DNA of 64,000 nucleotides from Pseudomonadota bacterium. Its GTDB lineage: Bacteria; Desulfobacterota; Desulfovibrionia; Desulfovibrionales; Desulfovibrionaceae. A program made the position numbers and the translations under genes. This document shows positions 37,913 to 53,233 of this stretch, piece by piece; position 1 is the stretch's first letter, and every line of letters starts with the position of its first letter. The DNA is taken from positions 124,001 through 188,000 of the forward strand of contig JAHJLB010000014.1 of assembly GCA_018822105.1 (NCBI GenBank). Direction: 5' to 3'. The notes beneath the pieces were generated by a model. It saw nothing but the letters and a program-made list of their open reading frames with translations, was not told the origin of the DNA and ran no database searches.

Positions 37913-39220
37913 ATGATATTTGATGTGGAAAACGAAACCCTGCCCAGGGAGGACCTGGAGAAGCTGCAGCTGCGCCGGCTCCAGGACCTTGTGGCCCGCG
38001 TGTACGAGAACGTGCCCTTCTACCGCAAGAAGCTCGACGAGCGCGGGATCAAGCCGGAGCACATCCAGCAGCTTTCCGATGTGACGCTTCTGCCCTTCAC
38101 CGAGAAGCAGGACCTGCGCAACCACTACCCCTTTGGCCTGTTCGCGGTCTCGCGCGAGAACATCGTGCGCATCCATTCGTCCTCCGGCACCACGGGCAAG
38201 GCCACGGTGGTGGGCTACACCCGCCGCGACATCCGCACCTGGGCGCAGCTGTGCGCGCGCTGCCTGGCCGCGGCTGGCGCGCACAGCGGCGACTTCATCC
38301 ACAACGCCTACGGCTACGGCCTGTTCACCGGCGGCCTGGGGGTCCATTACGGGGCCGAGGAGCTGGGCGCCACGGTGATCCCCATCTCCGGCGGAGCCAC
38401 CCGGCGCCAGGCCATGCTCCTGCGCGACTTCGGGGCCACGGTGCTCACCTGCACCCCCTCCTACGCCCTGCACCTCTTTGAGGCGGCCAAGGACATGGGC
38501 ATCGACTTCCGCGAGCTGCCCCTGCGCATCGGCATCCACGGGGCCGAGCCCTGGACCGAGTCCATGCGCACCGAGATCGAGAACAAGCTCGGCATCACCG
38601 CCATCGACATCTACGGCCTGTCCGAGATCATGGGCCCGGGCGTGGCCATCGAGTGCGCCAAGGTCAAGAAGGGCCTGCACATCCAGGAGGACCACTTCCT
38701 CCCGGAGATCATCGACTCCGAGACCGGAGAGCAGCTCCCCACTGGTGAAAGGGGCGAGCTGGTCATCACCACCCTGACCAAAGAGGGCATTCCCCTGCTG
38801 CGCTACCGCACCCGCGACATCAGCAGGCTGAACAAAGCGCCCTGCCGCTGCGGCCGGACCACCGCGCGCATGGAGCGGGTCACGGGGCGCAGCGACGACA
38901 TGCTCATCATCCGCGGCGTCAACGTGTTCCCCTCGCAGATCGAGACCATCCTGCTGGAGACCGAGGGACTGACCCCGCACTACCAGCTCATCGTCACCCG
39001 CGCGGGCAACCTGGACAACATGGAGGTGCGCGTGGAGGTCGACGAAAATGTGTTCTCCGACCAGGTCAAGAATTTACAACGCCTGGAATCCAAGATAGAA
39101 AAGAACATCAAGGAGTTCCTGGGAGTCACCGCCAAGTGCAAGCTGGTGGAGCCCAAGGGCATCGAGCGAAGCGAAGGCAAGGCCAAACGCATCATCGACA
39201 TGCGCAAGGAACAGGCCTGA
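37913..39220 (+). CDS. paaK: Phenylacetate-CoA ligase family protein
   Basis: This adenylate-forming enzyme makes a CoA thioester of an aryl acetate using ATP. Motifs are '[22 protein letters not shown]' (P-loop), '[20 protein letters not shown]', '[16 protein letters not shown]' and '[10 protein letters not shown]', with the C-terminal domain '[20 protein letters not shown]'. I start at ATG 37913, directly behind CAGGAGGACAGA (435 aa); the track's earlier start is not supported. It is followed 40 bases later by a tandem ACT protein, a pairing I associate with indolepyruvate:ferredoxin oxidoreductase genes in amino-acid-degrading anaerobes. The natural substrate is inferred. Confidence 0.93.
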   Translation: MIFDVENETLPREDLEKLQLRRLQDLVARVYENVPFYRKKLDERGIKPEHIQQLSDVTLLPFTEKQDLRNHYPFGLFAVSRENIVRIHSSSGTTGKATVVGYTRRDIRTWAQLCARCLAAAGAHSGDFIHNAYGYGLFTGGLGVHYGAEELGATVIPISGGATRRQAMLLRDFGATVLTCTPSYALHLFEAAKDMGIDFRELPLRIGIHGAEPWTESMRTEIENKLGITAIDIYGLSEIMGPGVAIECAKVKKGLHIQEDHFLPEIIDSETGEQLPTGERGELVITTLTKEGIPLLRYRTRDISRLNKAPCRCGRTTARMERVTGRSDDMLIIRGVNVFPSQIETILLETEGLTPHYQLIVTRAGNLDNMEVRVEVDENVFSDQVKNLQRLESKIEKNIKEFLGVTAKCKLVEPKGIERSEGKAKRIIDMRKEQA

Positions 39221-39260
39221 GGCGACTAACCATGTGCCAACACAGCAAGCGAGGAGCGTC

Positions 39261-39692
39261 ATGAAGGTCGATCAACTCTCCATCTTCCTGGAAAACCGCG
39301 CCGGAAGGCTGGCCGAGGTCACCCGCATCCTGGCCGAATCCGGCGTCAACATCCGCGCCCTGTCCCTGGCCGACACCTCGGACTTCGGCATTCTGCGCCT
39401 CATCGTCAACGACTTCGAAAAGGCCAAGGAGAACCTCAAGGCCGGGGGCTTCACCGTGGGCCGCACCACGGTGGTGGCCGTGGAGGTCCCGGACAATCCG
39501 GGCGGGCTGCACAGCATCCTGGAGATGCTGCGCGAGGCCAAGATCAACGTGGAATACATGTACGCCTTCGTGAACCAGAGCGGGGCCCACGCCATCATCA
39601 TCTTCCGCTTCGACCGCACGGACCAGGCCATCGAGCTTTTGCAGAAGAACAACATCCCCATCGTGCCCGGCGAAAAGCTGTACAAGATGTAG
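39261..39692 (+). CDS. Tandem ACT-domain protein
   Basis: This 143-aa protein is made of two ACT domains: '[35 protein letters not shown]' and '[34 protein letters not shown]'. ACT domains bind small ligands, often amino acids. The linkage to paaK suggests sensing of an aromatic amino acid or arylacetate (inference). I start at ATG 39261 with GAGGAG upstream rather than the track's earlier start. Confidence 0.92.
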   Translation: MKVDQLSIFLENRAGRLAEVTRILAESGVNIRALSLADTSDFGILRLIVNDFEKAKENLKAGGFTVGRTTVVAVEVPDNPGGLHSILEMLREAKINVEYMYAFVNQSGAHAIIIFRFDRTDQAIELLQKNNIPIVPGEKLYKM

Positions 39693-39700
39693 CGCACTCT

Positions 39701-39738
39701 TCCGGCGGGGGAGGCCATGTGCCCCCTCCCCCGCCGGA
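39701..39738 (+). terminator. Strong 14-bp hairpin after the ACT gene
   Basis: TCCGGCGGGGGAGG pairs perfectly with CCTCCCCCGCCGGA around a 10-base loop, eight bases after the ACT-gene stop. No T-run follows, so it may end transcription with Rho or protect the 3' end of the paaK mRNA. Confidence 0.55.
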
Positions 39739-39824
39739 GGCCTGCCCATCCACCCGTCAGGGCGAGGCTCAAGGGGGCCGCCTCAAGGCCTGAGCCGCCA
39801 AGCCCCACCCAGCCGGAGACCGCC

Positions 39825-40205
39825 GTGACCGAGCCCAAGCAATCCCCGTCTCCCGTTGACACGCGACCGCCCATCAACGAGGCCTGGCTTACGCGCATGC
39901 GCAGCACCAAGCCGGAGTTCCTGGCGCGGCTCTTTGCGGTGTTTCTGGACGACGAACCGGCCCGCCTGGCCAAATTGAAGGAGGCCGTGGCCACGGGCGA
40001 CCTGGACATGGTGCGCTACCTGGCCCATTCCATCAAGGGCGCGGGCGCGACCCTGGGCATGGAGCGCCTGAGCGACGCTGCGCGCGCGCTTGAGCAGGCG
40101 GCCAAGGGCGGCCAGGCCCACGGCCTGGCCGGGGCGCTGTCCCTGGTGCAGGACGAATTGGAGGCGGTGTTTGCGGTGATGCGGGAAGACCGCTTTGCGA
40201 CCTAG
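39825..40205 (+). CDS. Hpt-domain phosphotransfer protein
   Basis: This 126-aa protein is a single histidine phosphotransfer domain: 'FLARLFAVFLDDEPARLAKLKEAV' then 'VRYLAHSIKGAGATLGMERLSDAARALEQAAKGG', with the phospho-His in 'AHSIKGAGA'. It would shuttle phosphate between a hybrid kinase and a receiver; neither partner is adjacent. I prefer GTG 39825 with GGAG upstream; the track's start at 39717 lies inside the strong hairpin. A terminator follows. Confidence 0.87.
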   Translation: MTEPKQSPSPVDTRPPINEAWLTRMRSTKPEFLARLFAVFLDDEPARLAKLKEAVATGDLDMVRYLAHSIKGAGATLGMERLSDAARALEQAAKGGQAHGLAGALSLVQDELEAVFAVMREDRFAT

Positions 40206-40226
40206 CAGGATGCCCGCCCGCGAAAC

Positions 40227-40258
40227 AAAACGCCGGACCCTCACAGGCCCGGCGTTTT
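40227..40258. terminator. Bidirectional terminator between the Hpt gene and dapB
   Basis: AAAACGCCGG and CCGGCGTTTT are perfect inverted copies around a 12-base loop, so a T-run follows the stem on either strand. It serves both convergent genes. Confidence 0.88.
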
Positions 40259-40280
40259 CTCGTCAAAATATGACTGGTTG

Positions 40281-41060
40281 CTAGAACAGGTCGGCCATGC
40301 CGAACAGGCGGCCCGGCTGCTGCTTGGCCAGCCACTTGGCGGCGCGCAGCGCGCCCTGGGCAAAGGTCTCGCGCGAATGCGCCCGGTGCGTCACCTCGAT
40401 GCGCTCGCCCGGGCCGAAGAAATAGGCCGTATGGTCGCCCACCACGTCGCCGCCGCGCACGGCCAGGACGCCCAGTTCGTTCTGCGGGCGCTCGCCGATG
40501 ATGCCGTCGCGGCTGTGGCGCTTGACCTCGTCGTAGACCCAGCCTCTGGCCTCGGCCATGCACTGGGCCAGTTTCAGGGCCGTGCCGCTGGGCGAGTCCT
40601 TCTTGCGGCCGTGGTGGATCTCCACCATCTCCATGTCATAGGCCGAGCCGAGCATCTGCACCAGCTGCGGCAGGACCTTCAGGAGCACGTTGACGCCCAC
40701 GCTCATGTTCGGGGCCAGCAGGATGGGGATGTCCTTGGCCGCGGCGGCCACGAACTCCGCCTGATCGGGTTTCAGGCCCGTGGTGCCGATGACCATGGGG
40801 TTGCCGTGCTTGCGGCACTCGCGCACATGCTCCACCGTGGCCTCGGGCGAGGTGAACTCCACCACCACGGCGCGCGGGGTTTTGGCCAGCACCTCCTCAA
40901 GGTCGCTGGAAACCACGCAGTCCAGGTTCTCCAGTTCGTCCAGGCGCTCGGCCCGTTCGACAACGGCCCTGACCTCCAGTTCGGGGTCCTGCTGGGCCAG
41001 GCGGATCAAGGTCCCGCCCATGCGTCCGCAGCCGCCCATGATGATCACGTCGCAACTCAT
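40281..41060 (-). CDS. dapB: 4-hydroxy-tetrahydrodipicolinate reductase
   Basis: This reduces the DapA product with NAD(P)H. The cofactor site is '[19 protein letters not shown]', followed by '[32 protein letters not shown]'. The catalytic segment is '[20 protein letters not shown]'. The length of 259 aa is normal. It is in line with ligA (15 bases downstream of its stop). Confidence 0.96.
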   Translation of the reverse strand: MSCDVIIMGGCGRMGGTLIRLAQQDPELEVRAVVERAERLDELENLDCVVSSDLEEVLAKTPRAVVVEFTSPEATVEHVRECRKHGNPMVIGTTGLKPDQAEFVAAAAKDIPILLAPNMSVGVNVLLKVLPQLVQMLGSAYDMEMVEIHHGRKKDSPSGTALKLAQCMAEARGWVYDEVKRHSRDGIIGERPQNELGVLAVRGGDVVGDHTAYFFGPGERIEVTHRAHSRETFAQGALRAAKWLAKQQPGRLFGMADLF

Positions 41061-41075
41061 GGCTTCCTCTCCGGG

Positions 41076-44487
<3,412 letters not shown>

Positions 44488-44489
44488 TC

Positions 44490-46493
44490 CTACTCCCCCA
44501 GCTGCAGCAGTCGATCACGCAGCGACAGGACCCTGTCGCGCAGGCGCGCCGCGCGCTCAAACTCCAGCTCCTTGGCCGCCTCGCGCATGTCGCGCTCAAG
44601 GGCGGCGATCTCCTTCTTCAGCCGTTTCGGGTCCAGCTCCCGCAGGAGCTCATCCGGCGTGAGGTCGCAGCCTTCCGGAAGCACATGCGCGGCCAGGGCG
44701 CCCAGCACGTTGTCCAGACCCTTGGTGATGGTCTGCGGCACGATGTTGTTGCGGACATTGTGCTCCACCTGCTTCTCTCGCCTGCGGGCCGTCTCGTCAA
44801 GTGCCGCGCGCATGGAGGGGGTCACGGAATCGGCATACAGGAGGACCCTGCCTCCGACGTTGCGCGCGGCCCGGCCAAAGGTCTGGATGAGGGAGCGCGC
44901 CGAGCGCAGGAAGCCCTCCTTGTCCGCGTCCAGGATGGCCACCAGGGAAACCTCCGGGATGTCCAGGCCCTCGCGCAGCAGGTTGATGCCCACAAGCACG
45001 CTGAACTCGCCGGCCCGCAGGGCCTGGATGATGACCATGCGCTCAAGGGTCACCACATCCGAGTGCAGGTAGCGCGCGGACACGCCCATCTGGTTCAGGT
45101 AGTCAGTAAGGTCCTCGGCCATGCGCTTGGTCAGGGTGGTCACCAGGACGCGCTCGCCCCGCTGCATGCGCAGCCGGCACTCGCCCAGCAGATCGTCCAC
45201 CTGGCCCTTGACGGGCCGAACGTCCACCTCCGGGTCCACCAGGCCCGTGGGCCGGATGACCTGCTCCACCACTAGGCCCTGGGCCTGGTCAAGCTCCCAG
45301 GGGCCGGGCGTGGCCGAGACATAGACCGCCTGGGTCAGGCGGTCCTGGAACTCCTTGAAGTTGAGGGGACGGTTGTCCAGCGCGCTGGGCAGGCGGAAGC
45401 CGAAGTCCACCAGGGTGCTCTTGCGGGAGAAGTCGCCGCTGAACATGCCCCCCACCTGGGGCACGGTGATGTGGCTTTCATCAAGGAAAAAGAGGAAATC
45501 CTCCGGGAAATAGTCGATGAGCGTGGCCGGGGGCTGCCCCGGGGCGCGCCCGTCCAGGTGGCGAGAGTAGTTCTCGATGCCGTTGCAATAGCCCAGCTCC
45601 TCAATGGTCTCCAGGTCGAACATGGTGCGCTGCTCCAGGCGCTGGGCCTCCACAAGCTTGCCCTGGGCCTTGAACTCCGCCAGGCGCTGCTGCAGCTCGC
45701 GGCGGATGTCGTCCGTAGCCCGCTTCAGGTTGTCCTGGTCGGAGACATAATGCGATCCCGGATAGATGACGGTCTTGCGCAGGCCCGCCAGCACCGCCCC
45801 GGTGAGGGGGTCGGTCTCCTGAAGGGACTCGATCTCGTCGCCAAAAAAACTTATGCGCAAGGCCTTTTCATGACTGTAGGCCGGAATGAGCTCCAGAGCG
45901 TCGCCGCGCACGCGGAAGGTGCCGCGATGGAAGTCCATGTCGTTGCGCTCGTAGTGCACCTCCACCAGGCGGCGCATGAGGGCCTCCAGGGGCATGGCCT
46001 GCCCGACCTCGACGGGGATGATCATCTTGGCGTAGTATTCCGGGGAGCCCAGGCCGTAGATGCAGGACACCGAGGCGATGATGATGACGTCGCGCCTGGT
46101 CAGGAGGGCATGGGTGGCGGCATGGCGCAGCTTGTCGATGTCGTCGTTGATGCTGGAATCTTTCTCGATGTAGGTGTCCGAGTGCGGCAGGTAGGCTTCT
46201 GGCTGGTAATAGTCGTAATAACTGACGAAATACTCCACGGCATTGTTCGGGAACAGGCCCTTGAACTCGTTGAAGAGCTGCGCGGCAAGGGTCTTGTTGG
46301 GCGCCAGCACAAGGGCCGGTCGGTTCAGCCTGGCCACCAGGTTGGCGATGGTGAAGGTCTTGCCCGAACCCGTGACACCCAGGAGCACCTGGTGGGGCAC
46401 CCCGGCGCGGATATTGGCCTCCAGGTCGGCAATGGCCTGGGGCTGGTCGCCCTGGGGCGTAAATTCGCTCACGAGCTCAAAGGGCCTGGCCAT
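44490..46493 (-). CDS. uvrB: Excinuclease ABC subunit B
   Basis: This is the damage-verifying helicase-like subunit of nucleotide excision repair. Walker A is '[21 protein letters not shown]', the beta-hairpin is '[33 protein letters not shown]', and helicase motifs '[18 protein letters not shown]' and '[29 protein letters not shown]' follow. The C-terminal UvrC-binding UVR motif is '[24 protein letters not shown]'. I start at ATG 46493 ([11 protein letters not shown]), 667 aa; the track's TTG adds 13 residues and cannot be excluded. Confidence 0.96.
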   Translation of the reverse strand: MARPFELVSEFTPQGDQPQAIADLEANIRAGVPHQVLLGVTGSGKTFTIANLVARLNRPALVLAPNKTLAAQLFNEFKGLFPNNAVEYFVSYYDYYQPEAYLPHSDTYIEKDSSINDDIDKLRHAATHALLTRRDVIIIASVSCIYGLGSPEYYAKMIIPVEVGQAMPLEALMRRLVEVHYERNDMDFHRGTFRVRGDALELIPAYSHEKALRISFFGDEIESLQETDPLTGAVLAGLRKTVIYPGSHYVSDQDNLKRATDDIRRELQQRLAEFKAQGKLVEAQRLEQRTMFDLETIEELGYCNGIENYSRHLDGRAPGQPPATLIDYFPEDFLFFLDESHITVPQVGGMFSGDFSRKSTLVDFGFRLPSALDNRPLNFKEFQDRLTQAVYVSATPGPWELDQAQGLVVEQVIRPTGLVDPEVDVRPVKGQVDDLLGECRLRMQRGERVLVTTLTKRMAEDLTDYLNQMGVSARYLHSDVVTLERMVIIQALRAGEFSVLVGINLLREGLDIPEVSLVAILDADKEGFLRSARSLIQTFGRAARNVGGRVLLYADSVTPSMRAALDETARRREKQVEHNVRNNIVPQTITKGLDNVLGALAAHVLPEGCDLTPDELLRELDPKRLKKEIAALERDMREAAKELEFERAARLRDRVLSLRDRLLQLGE

Positions 46494-46573
46494 CTTCTCC
46501 GCCCCGCCGTGCCCCTTGAATCCGAAGGGCAAAGCAACTACATTGACATAACCAAACCCAACCGGAGGCCCAA

Positions 46574-47065
46574 GTGGACATCCAGATCATCCCTGCTGGC
46601 GGCAATCTGCCCATCGACCGGGCCATCGCCCTCTCCATGACCATCAAGAGCTTCAAGGGCCGGCGCGACGTGGAGGTGCACCTCTTCCGTCACGCCTGGG
46701 ATCCCGAGGAGGAGGAGGCCATGGACTGGGACCGGCTGCTCAGCGCGCCGGACATGTCCGAGGCGGAAGAGGCCGCGGGCAGCCGCAGGGTCGTCCTGGA
46801 AGCCCTCACCGTCGAGGAGCGCGACAGCATCGTCGGCTACCTGAAGGAGCATTACGCCGGCAGGCTCTCGTCCATCACCTCAGCGCCCATCCCCTTCCCG
46901 GTGCCCGTCGGGCTCATGGCCCTCTCGGACATGAGCGAGGGCAAGACCGTGGGCTTCATCCACTTCGAGCGCATCCCGCATTTCAATCTGGGCATCGCCC
47001 TGCGCGGCTTCTACGACCTGGGCCAGCATCCGCCCATGGTGGAGACCGAGGCCAGCTCCAGCTGA
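46574..47065 (+). CDS. Conserved-looking hypothetical protein
   Basis: This 163-aa protein starts at GTG 46574 with GGAGG seven bases upstream and is in the divergent position to uvrB. It has no signal peptide or membrane segment, and is acidic with a short EEEE stretch. The recognisable parts are '[38 protein letters not shown]' and '[26 protein letters not shown]'. I cannot assign a family. Codon use fits the surrounding genes. A strong hairpin follows it. Confidence 0.8.
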   Translation: MDIQIIPAGGNLPIDRAIALSMTIKSFKGRRDVEVHLFRHAWDPEEEEAMDWDRLLSAPDMSEAEEAAGSRRVVLEALTVEERDSIVGYLKEHYAGRLSSITSAPIPFPVPVGLMALSDMSEGKTVGFIHFERIPHFNLGIALRGFYDLGQHPPMVETEASSS

Positions 47066-47067
47066 GG

Positions 47068-47108
47068 CCGGGCGCGGCAGCCTGGCCCCGGGCCGCAGCC
47101 GCGCCCGG
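47068..47108 (+). terminator. Hairpin after the hypothetical gene
   Basis: CCGGGCGCGGC and GCCGCGCCCGG form a perfect 11-bp stem around a 19-base loop directly after the stop codon. There is no T-run, so it could be Rho-assisted or an mRNA-stability element. Confidence 0.5.
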
Positions 47109-47172
47109 GACGTGTCGAGCCCTGTGCGCAGGCACTACCCTAGCAGCAGCATACCGAGGAGAAAAGCGGAAA

Positions 47173-47811
47173 ATGCCCCTGGAAATCGAGGTCAAATACC
47201 TGGACGCGGACCACGCCGCCCTGCGGCCAAGGCTGGCCGCCCAGGACGCGACCTGCCTTGGCCGCTGGTTCGAGTCCAACATCGTCTTCGACGACGCCCG
47301 GCGCAGCCTGAAGGCCTGCGGGACCCTGCTGCGCCTGCGCGAGAAACGTGGCCTCTTCGTCCTGACCCTCAAGCGCACCGCCCCCGGCGCGGCCGAACCC
47401 GGATTGAAGGTCTACGAGGAGTCCGAAACCGAGGTGTCCGCCCCTGCGGCCCTGGTCGAGATCCTGGCCGGCCTGGGCCTCGCCCCGGTTCTGCGCTACG
47501 AGAAATTCCGCGAGAAGTGGCTGCTGCTCGACTGTGCGGTCTGCCTGGACACCCTGCCCTTCGGCGATTTCGTGGAGATCGAGGGCAGCAGGCAGGGCAT
47601 CGGCGCCTGCGCCCTGGCCCTCGGCCTGCCGGACGCCCAGGCCTCCACCGCCACCTACCACCAGTTGAATCGGGAGCAGCTCCAGGCCAAGGGTCTTGCC
47701 CCCGACGAATCCTTTGTCTTTGCCGAGGCGGCCAAGGCCATGCTGCTGGCCCTGGGCGAAACCGCGCGCAACGGCGACGTTCCCCTCGACAGCCGGCCTG
47801 GGAGTGCCTAA
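47173..47811 (+). CDS. CYTH-domain protein (class IV adenylate cyclase-like)
   Basis: This 212-aa protein begins with the CYTH signature 'LEIEVKYLD' (E-x-E-x-K), followed by charged strands such as 'LLRLREKRGLFVLTLKRTAP' and 'YEKFREKWLLLDCAVCLDTLPFGDFVEIEG'. The family includes CyaB-type adenylate cyclases, triphosphatases and thiamine triphosphatases, all acting on triphosphates with metal ions. I cannot tell which activity it has. It sits about 45 bases before clpS with no obvious terminator. Confidence 0.86.
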   Translation: MPLEIEVKYLDADHAALRPRLAAQDATCLGRWFESNIVFDDARRSLKACGTLLRLREKRGLFVLTLKRTAPGAAEPGLKVYEESETEVSAPAALVEILAGLGLAPVLRYEKFREKWLLLDCAVCLDTLPFGDFVEIEGSRQGIGACALALGLPDAQASTATYHQLNREQLQAKGLAPDESFVFAEAAKAMLLALGETARNGDVPLDSRPGSA

Positions 47812-47856
47812 TATGTCCAGCATGAGAGAATGCCCACATTCCGGGAGCCCACAGGC

Positions 47857-48168
47857 ATGAGCGAGCGGACGGACACGCGCTACGCCCCCAGCCTTTTTGA
47901 TGAGAGCGAGGCCAGGGAGCCCAGGCGCTTCAAGGTGCTGCTGCACAACGACGACTACACGACCATGGATTTCGTGGTGCACGTGTTGCGCAGAGTGTTC
48001 CAGAAGCCGGAGCAGGAGGCCATGCGCATCATGCTGGCCGTGCACCAGCAGGGGCTGGGCATGTGCGGGGTATATACTGCCGAAGTGGCGGAAACCAAGG
48101 TGGACACCGTCCACGCCATGGCCAAGGCCGCGGGGTTCCCCCTGCGCGCCAGCCTTGAGGAGGTTTAG
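47857..48168 (+). CDS. clpS: ATP-dependent Clp protease adaptor ClpS
   Basis: ClpS binds proteins with N-degrons and delivers them to ClpA. The 103-aa protein has 'FKVLLHNDDYTTMDFVVHVLRRVF' (the Asn-Asp pair of the N-degron pocket), 'IMLAVHQQGLGMCGVYTAEVAETKV' and 'GFPLRASLEEV'. I start at ATG 47857 (MSERTDTRYAPS) with GGGAG upstream; the track's earlier ATG would add nine residues. clpA begins four bases after its stop. Confidence 0.94.
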   Translation: MSERTDTRYAPSLFDESEAREPRRFKVLLHNDDYTTMDFVVHVLRRVFQKPEQEAMRIMLAVHQQGLGMCGVYTAEVAETKVDTVHAMAKAAGFPLRASLEEV

Positions 48169-48172
48169 CCAA

Positions 48173-50527
<2,355 letters not shown>

Positions 50528-50544
50528 CCGCGGCGCAACGGGCC

Positions 50545-51252
50545 ATGACCATCTACCGCCTCTTCGATGAGCCCGTGTTCCCGGACCCTGCGGAGGCGGA
50601 CCCGGACGGCCTGCTGGCCATCGGCGGCGACCTCAGCCCCGAGCGGCTCATCAGCGCCTATGGCAACGGCATATTCCCCTGGTATGCCGAAAACTCGCCC
50701 ATCCTGTGGTGGTCGCCGGACCCGCGCCTGGTCCTTGAGCCCGCGCGGCTGCACGTGCCCAGAAGCCTTCGCCGCGTGCTCAACTCCGGCCGCTTCCGCT
50801 TCACCCTGGATGCGGCCTTCGCACAGGTCATCCGCGCCTGCGCCCGCACCCCGCGACCGGATCAGCCCGGCACCTGGATCGTGCCGGAAATGATCAGGGC
50901 CTATGAGCGCCTGCACGCCCTCGGCGTGGCGCACTCGGCAGAGGCCTGGAACGGGGAGCGGCTCGTGGGCGGGGTCTACGGCGTGGCGCTGGGCTCGGTG
51001 TTCTTCGGGGAATCCATGTTCTTTGCGGAAAAGGACGCCTCCAAGACCGCCTTCGCGCTGCTGGCGCACTGGCTGTGGAGGCGCGGCTGCACCCTCATCG
51101 ACTGCCAGCAGACCACGGCGCACCTTCTGCGCTTCGGCGCCCGGGAGATCCCGCGCCGGGAGTTCCTGCAGCGCGTGGCCGAAGGCCTGGAAAGCCCCGC
51201 CCTTTCCGGGCACTGGTCGCCGGGCGAGGGCTGCCCTCAGTCCTTGCAGTAG
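50545..51252 (+). CDS. aat: Leucyl/phenylalanyl-tRNA-protein transferase
   Basis: This adds Leu or Phe to N-terminal Lys/Arg, creating N-degrons for ClpS-ClpAP. The 235-aa protein has '[25 protein letters not shown]', '[26 protein letters not shown]', '[30 protein letters not shown]' and '[16 protein letters not shown]', all family hallmarks. It sits 17 bases after clpA, so tagging enzyme, adaptor and unfoldase are encoded together. Its 3' end overlaps the convergent cheB by 16 bases. Confidence 0.96.
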   Translation: MTIYRLFDEPVFPDPAEADPDGLLAIGGDLSPERLISAYGNGIFPWYAENSPILWWSPDPRLVLEPARLHVPRSLRRVLNSGRFRFTLDAAFAQVIRACARTPRPDQPGTWIVPEMIRAYERLHALGVAHSAEAWNGERLVGGVYGVALGSVFFGESMFFAEKDASKTAFALLAHWLWRRGCTLIDCQQTTAHLLRFGAREIPRREFLQRVAEGLESPALSGHWSPGEGCPQSLQ

Positions 51253-52310
51253 CGCACCACCTCCTGGGCGATGGAGGTCAGGGGCATGACCTTGTCCACG
51301 CCCCCGGCCTTGATGGCCTCCATGGGCATGCCGAAGACCACGCAGCTGGCCTCGTCCTGGGCGATGGTGTAGGAGCCGGCATCGTGCATCTCGCGCATGC
51401 CCTTGGCCCCGTCGTCGCCCATGCCGGTCATGATCACGCCCACGGCGTTCTTGCCCGCATACCTCGCTCCGGAACGGAACAGCACATCCACGGACGGCCT
51501 GTGGCGCGACACCAGCGGCCCCTCCTTGACCTCCACATGATAGCGCGCGCCGCTGCGCTTGAGCAGCATGTGCATGTTGCCGGGGGCGATGAGGGCCTGG
51601 CCGCGCAGGAGCGTGTCGTTGTCCTGGGCCTCCTTGACGCTGACGCGGCAGATGCCGTCCAGACGCTTGGCAAAGGCGGCGGTGAAGTGCTCCGGCATGT
51701 GCTGCACCACGGCGATGGCCGGGCAGTCCAGGGGCAGGGCCAGGAGAAAGGTTTGCAGGGCCTCTGTGCCGCCGGTGGAGGCGCCCACCAGCACGACCTT
51801 CTCCGTGGTGCGGAAGTTCTGCTGCGCAATGCCGGCCTTGGCCAGCATGACGTCGGCGCTCAGCTTGGGGGACACCTGCATGGGTCTTGCGGACAGCGGG
51901 CGGAGCTTGGCCTGGGCAGCGGCGCGCACGGCGTCGCAGATGCGCACCCGGGACTCCTCCAAAAACTTCTTCGTCCCGATCTTGGGCTTGGTGATGATCT
52001 CCACCGCGCCGTATTCCAGGGCTCGAAAGGTGGTCTCGTCGCCATCCAGGGCCAAGGACGAGCAGATTACCACGGGGATGGGGTGCTGGGTCATGAGCTT
52101 GCGCAGGAAGGTCAGGCCGTCCATGCGCGGCATCTCGATATCCAGGGTGATGACGTCCGGCGCCATCTCGCGCATCTTTTCAACCGCGGCGATGGGATCC
52201 ACGGCGGAGCCGATGACCTTGATGCCCGGATCGGATTCCAGGATGGTGGTGAGCGTCTGCCGCACCAGGGCTGAATCGTCGACAATGAGAACGCGTATCT
52301 GGCTGCCCAT
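51237..52310 (-). CDS. cheB: Chemotaxis protein-glutamate methylesterase CheB
   Basis: This removes methyl groups from chemoreceptors when phosphorylated by CheA. The receiver domain is '[20 protein letters not shown]' with the phospho-Asp in '[18 protein letters not shown]'. The esterase domain has the catalytic Ser in '[17 protein letters not shown]', His in '[17 protein letters not shown]' and Asp in '[19 protein letters not shown]'. I start at ATG 52310 ([12 protein letters not shown]), giving 357 aa. It follows cheR by 17 bases. Confidence 0.96.
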   Translation of the reverse strand: MGSQIRVLIVDDSALVRQTLTTILESDPGIKVIGSAVDPIAAVEKMREMAPDVITLDIEMPRMDGLTFLRKLMTQHPIPVVICSSLALDGDETTFRALEYGAVEIITKPKIGTKKFLEESRVRICDAVRAAAQAKLRPLSARPMQVSPKLSADVMLAKAGIAQQNFRTTEKVVLVGASTGGTEALQTFLLALPLDCPAIAVVQHMPEHFTAAFAKRLDGICRVSVKEAQDNDTLLRGQALIAPGNMHMLLKRSGARYHVEVKEGPLVSRHRPSVDVLFRSGARYAGKNAVGVIMTGMGDDGAKGMREMHDAGSYTIAQDEASCVVFGMPMEAIKAGGVDKVMPLTSIAQEVVRYCKD

Positions 52311-52327
52311 GCGGGGCCTCCTGTGTC

Positions 52328-53215
52328 CTATATTCGCCTGTAAACCGTCGGCGCCACAGGCTCCAGGGGCAGATCCATGCCCGCCAGGCTTTCGGAATGG
52401 CCGATGAAGAGATAGCCGCCTGGTGAAAGCTTGCGACAAAAACGTGAGAAGAGCATTTCCTGGGTCTGGCGATCAAAATAGATGACGACATTGCGGCAGA
52501 AGATGATGTCCAGCTGATTGTCGAAGGAGAAATCCTCCATGAAGTTCAGCCGGCGGAAGCGGATATGGTTGCGCACTTCGGGGGCGATGCGCACCACCTG
52601 CCTGGTGCGGTCCTTGCTGCGCAGCAGGTAGCGCTTGCGCAGCTCCAGCGGAATGGGCTCGATCTTCGCCTCGGGGTATATGGCGCGCGCGGCCATGCCC
52701 AGGACCTTGTTGGAGATGTCCGAGGCCAGGATGGAAAAGCTGAAGCCCGCATTCAAGCGGGAATACTCGCTCAGTACCATGGACAGGGTGTAGGGCTCCT
52801 CTCCGGAGGAGCACCCTGCGCTCCAGATGTTCACATGGTTTGACGCGCCCCTGCGGGACAGGAGTTCCGGCAGGACCGTGCCGGACAGGAGCTCAAAATG
52901 CTTGGGCTCGCGGAAGAAATCCGTCGTGTTGGTGGTCACCACGTCGACGAGGTTGGCCAACTCCCGCTCCATGCCCTGCGGGCTGAAGAGGTACTCGCAA
53001 TACTCCTCGTGGGAGGTCATGCACAGTTCGCGCAGGCGTTTCTGCAGTCTGGCCTCCAGCAGCGTCTTCTTGGACGAGGGCATCTTGATGCCCAGCTCAT
53101 TCTTGATGAACAGGCTGAAGCGCTCAAAGATGCGGTCATCCATGCGCACAAGGTGCAGCTTCTCCTGCGCTGCGCCTCCATTGCCGGCGCGAGTCGTTTT
53201 CGTTGCTTCGGTCAT
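52328..53215 (-). CDS. cheR: Chemotaxis protein methyltransferase CheR
   Basis: This SAM-dependent enzyme methylates receptor glutamates. The N-domain includes '[34 protein letters not shown]'. The catalytic domain has '[18 protein letters not shown]', '[23 protein letters not shown]', '[20 protein letters not shown]' and '[21 protein letters not shown]'. The 295-aa length is normal. A non-conserved polar stretch of about 20 residues precedes the N-domain. It lies between cheA and cheB. Confidence 0.95.
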   Translation of the reverse strand: MTEATKTTRAGNGGAAQEKLHLVRMDDRIFERFSLFIKNELGIKMPSSKKTLLEARLQKRLRELCMTSHEEYCEYLFSPQGMERELANLVDVVTTNTTDFFREPKHFELLSGTVLPELLSRRGASNHVNIWSAGCSSGEEPYTLSMVLSEYSRLNAGFSFSILASDISNKVLGMAARAIYPEAKIEPIPLELRKRYLLRSKDRTRQVVRIAPEVRNHIRFRRLNFMEDFSFDNQLDIIFCRNVVIYFDRQTQEMLFSRFCRKLSPGGYLFIGHSESLAGMDLPLEPVAPTVYRRI

Positions 53216-53233
53216 GCTGTTCTGCCGTCAGTG

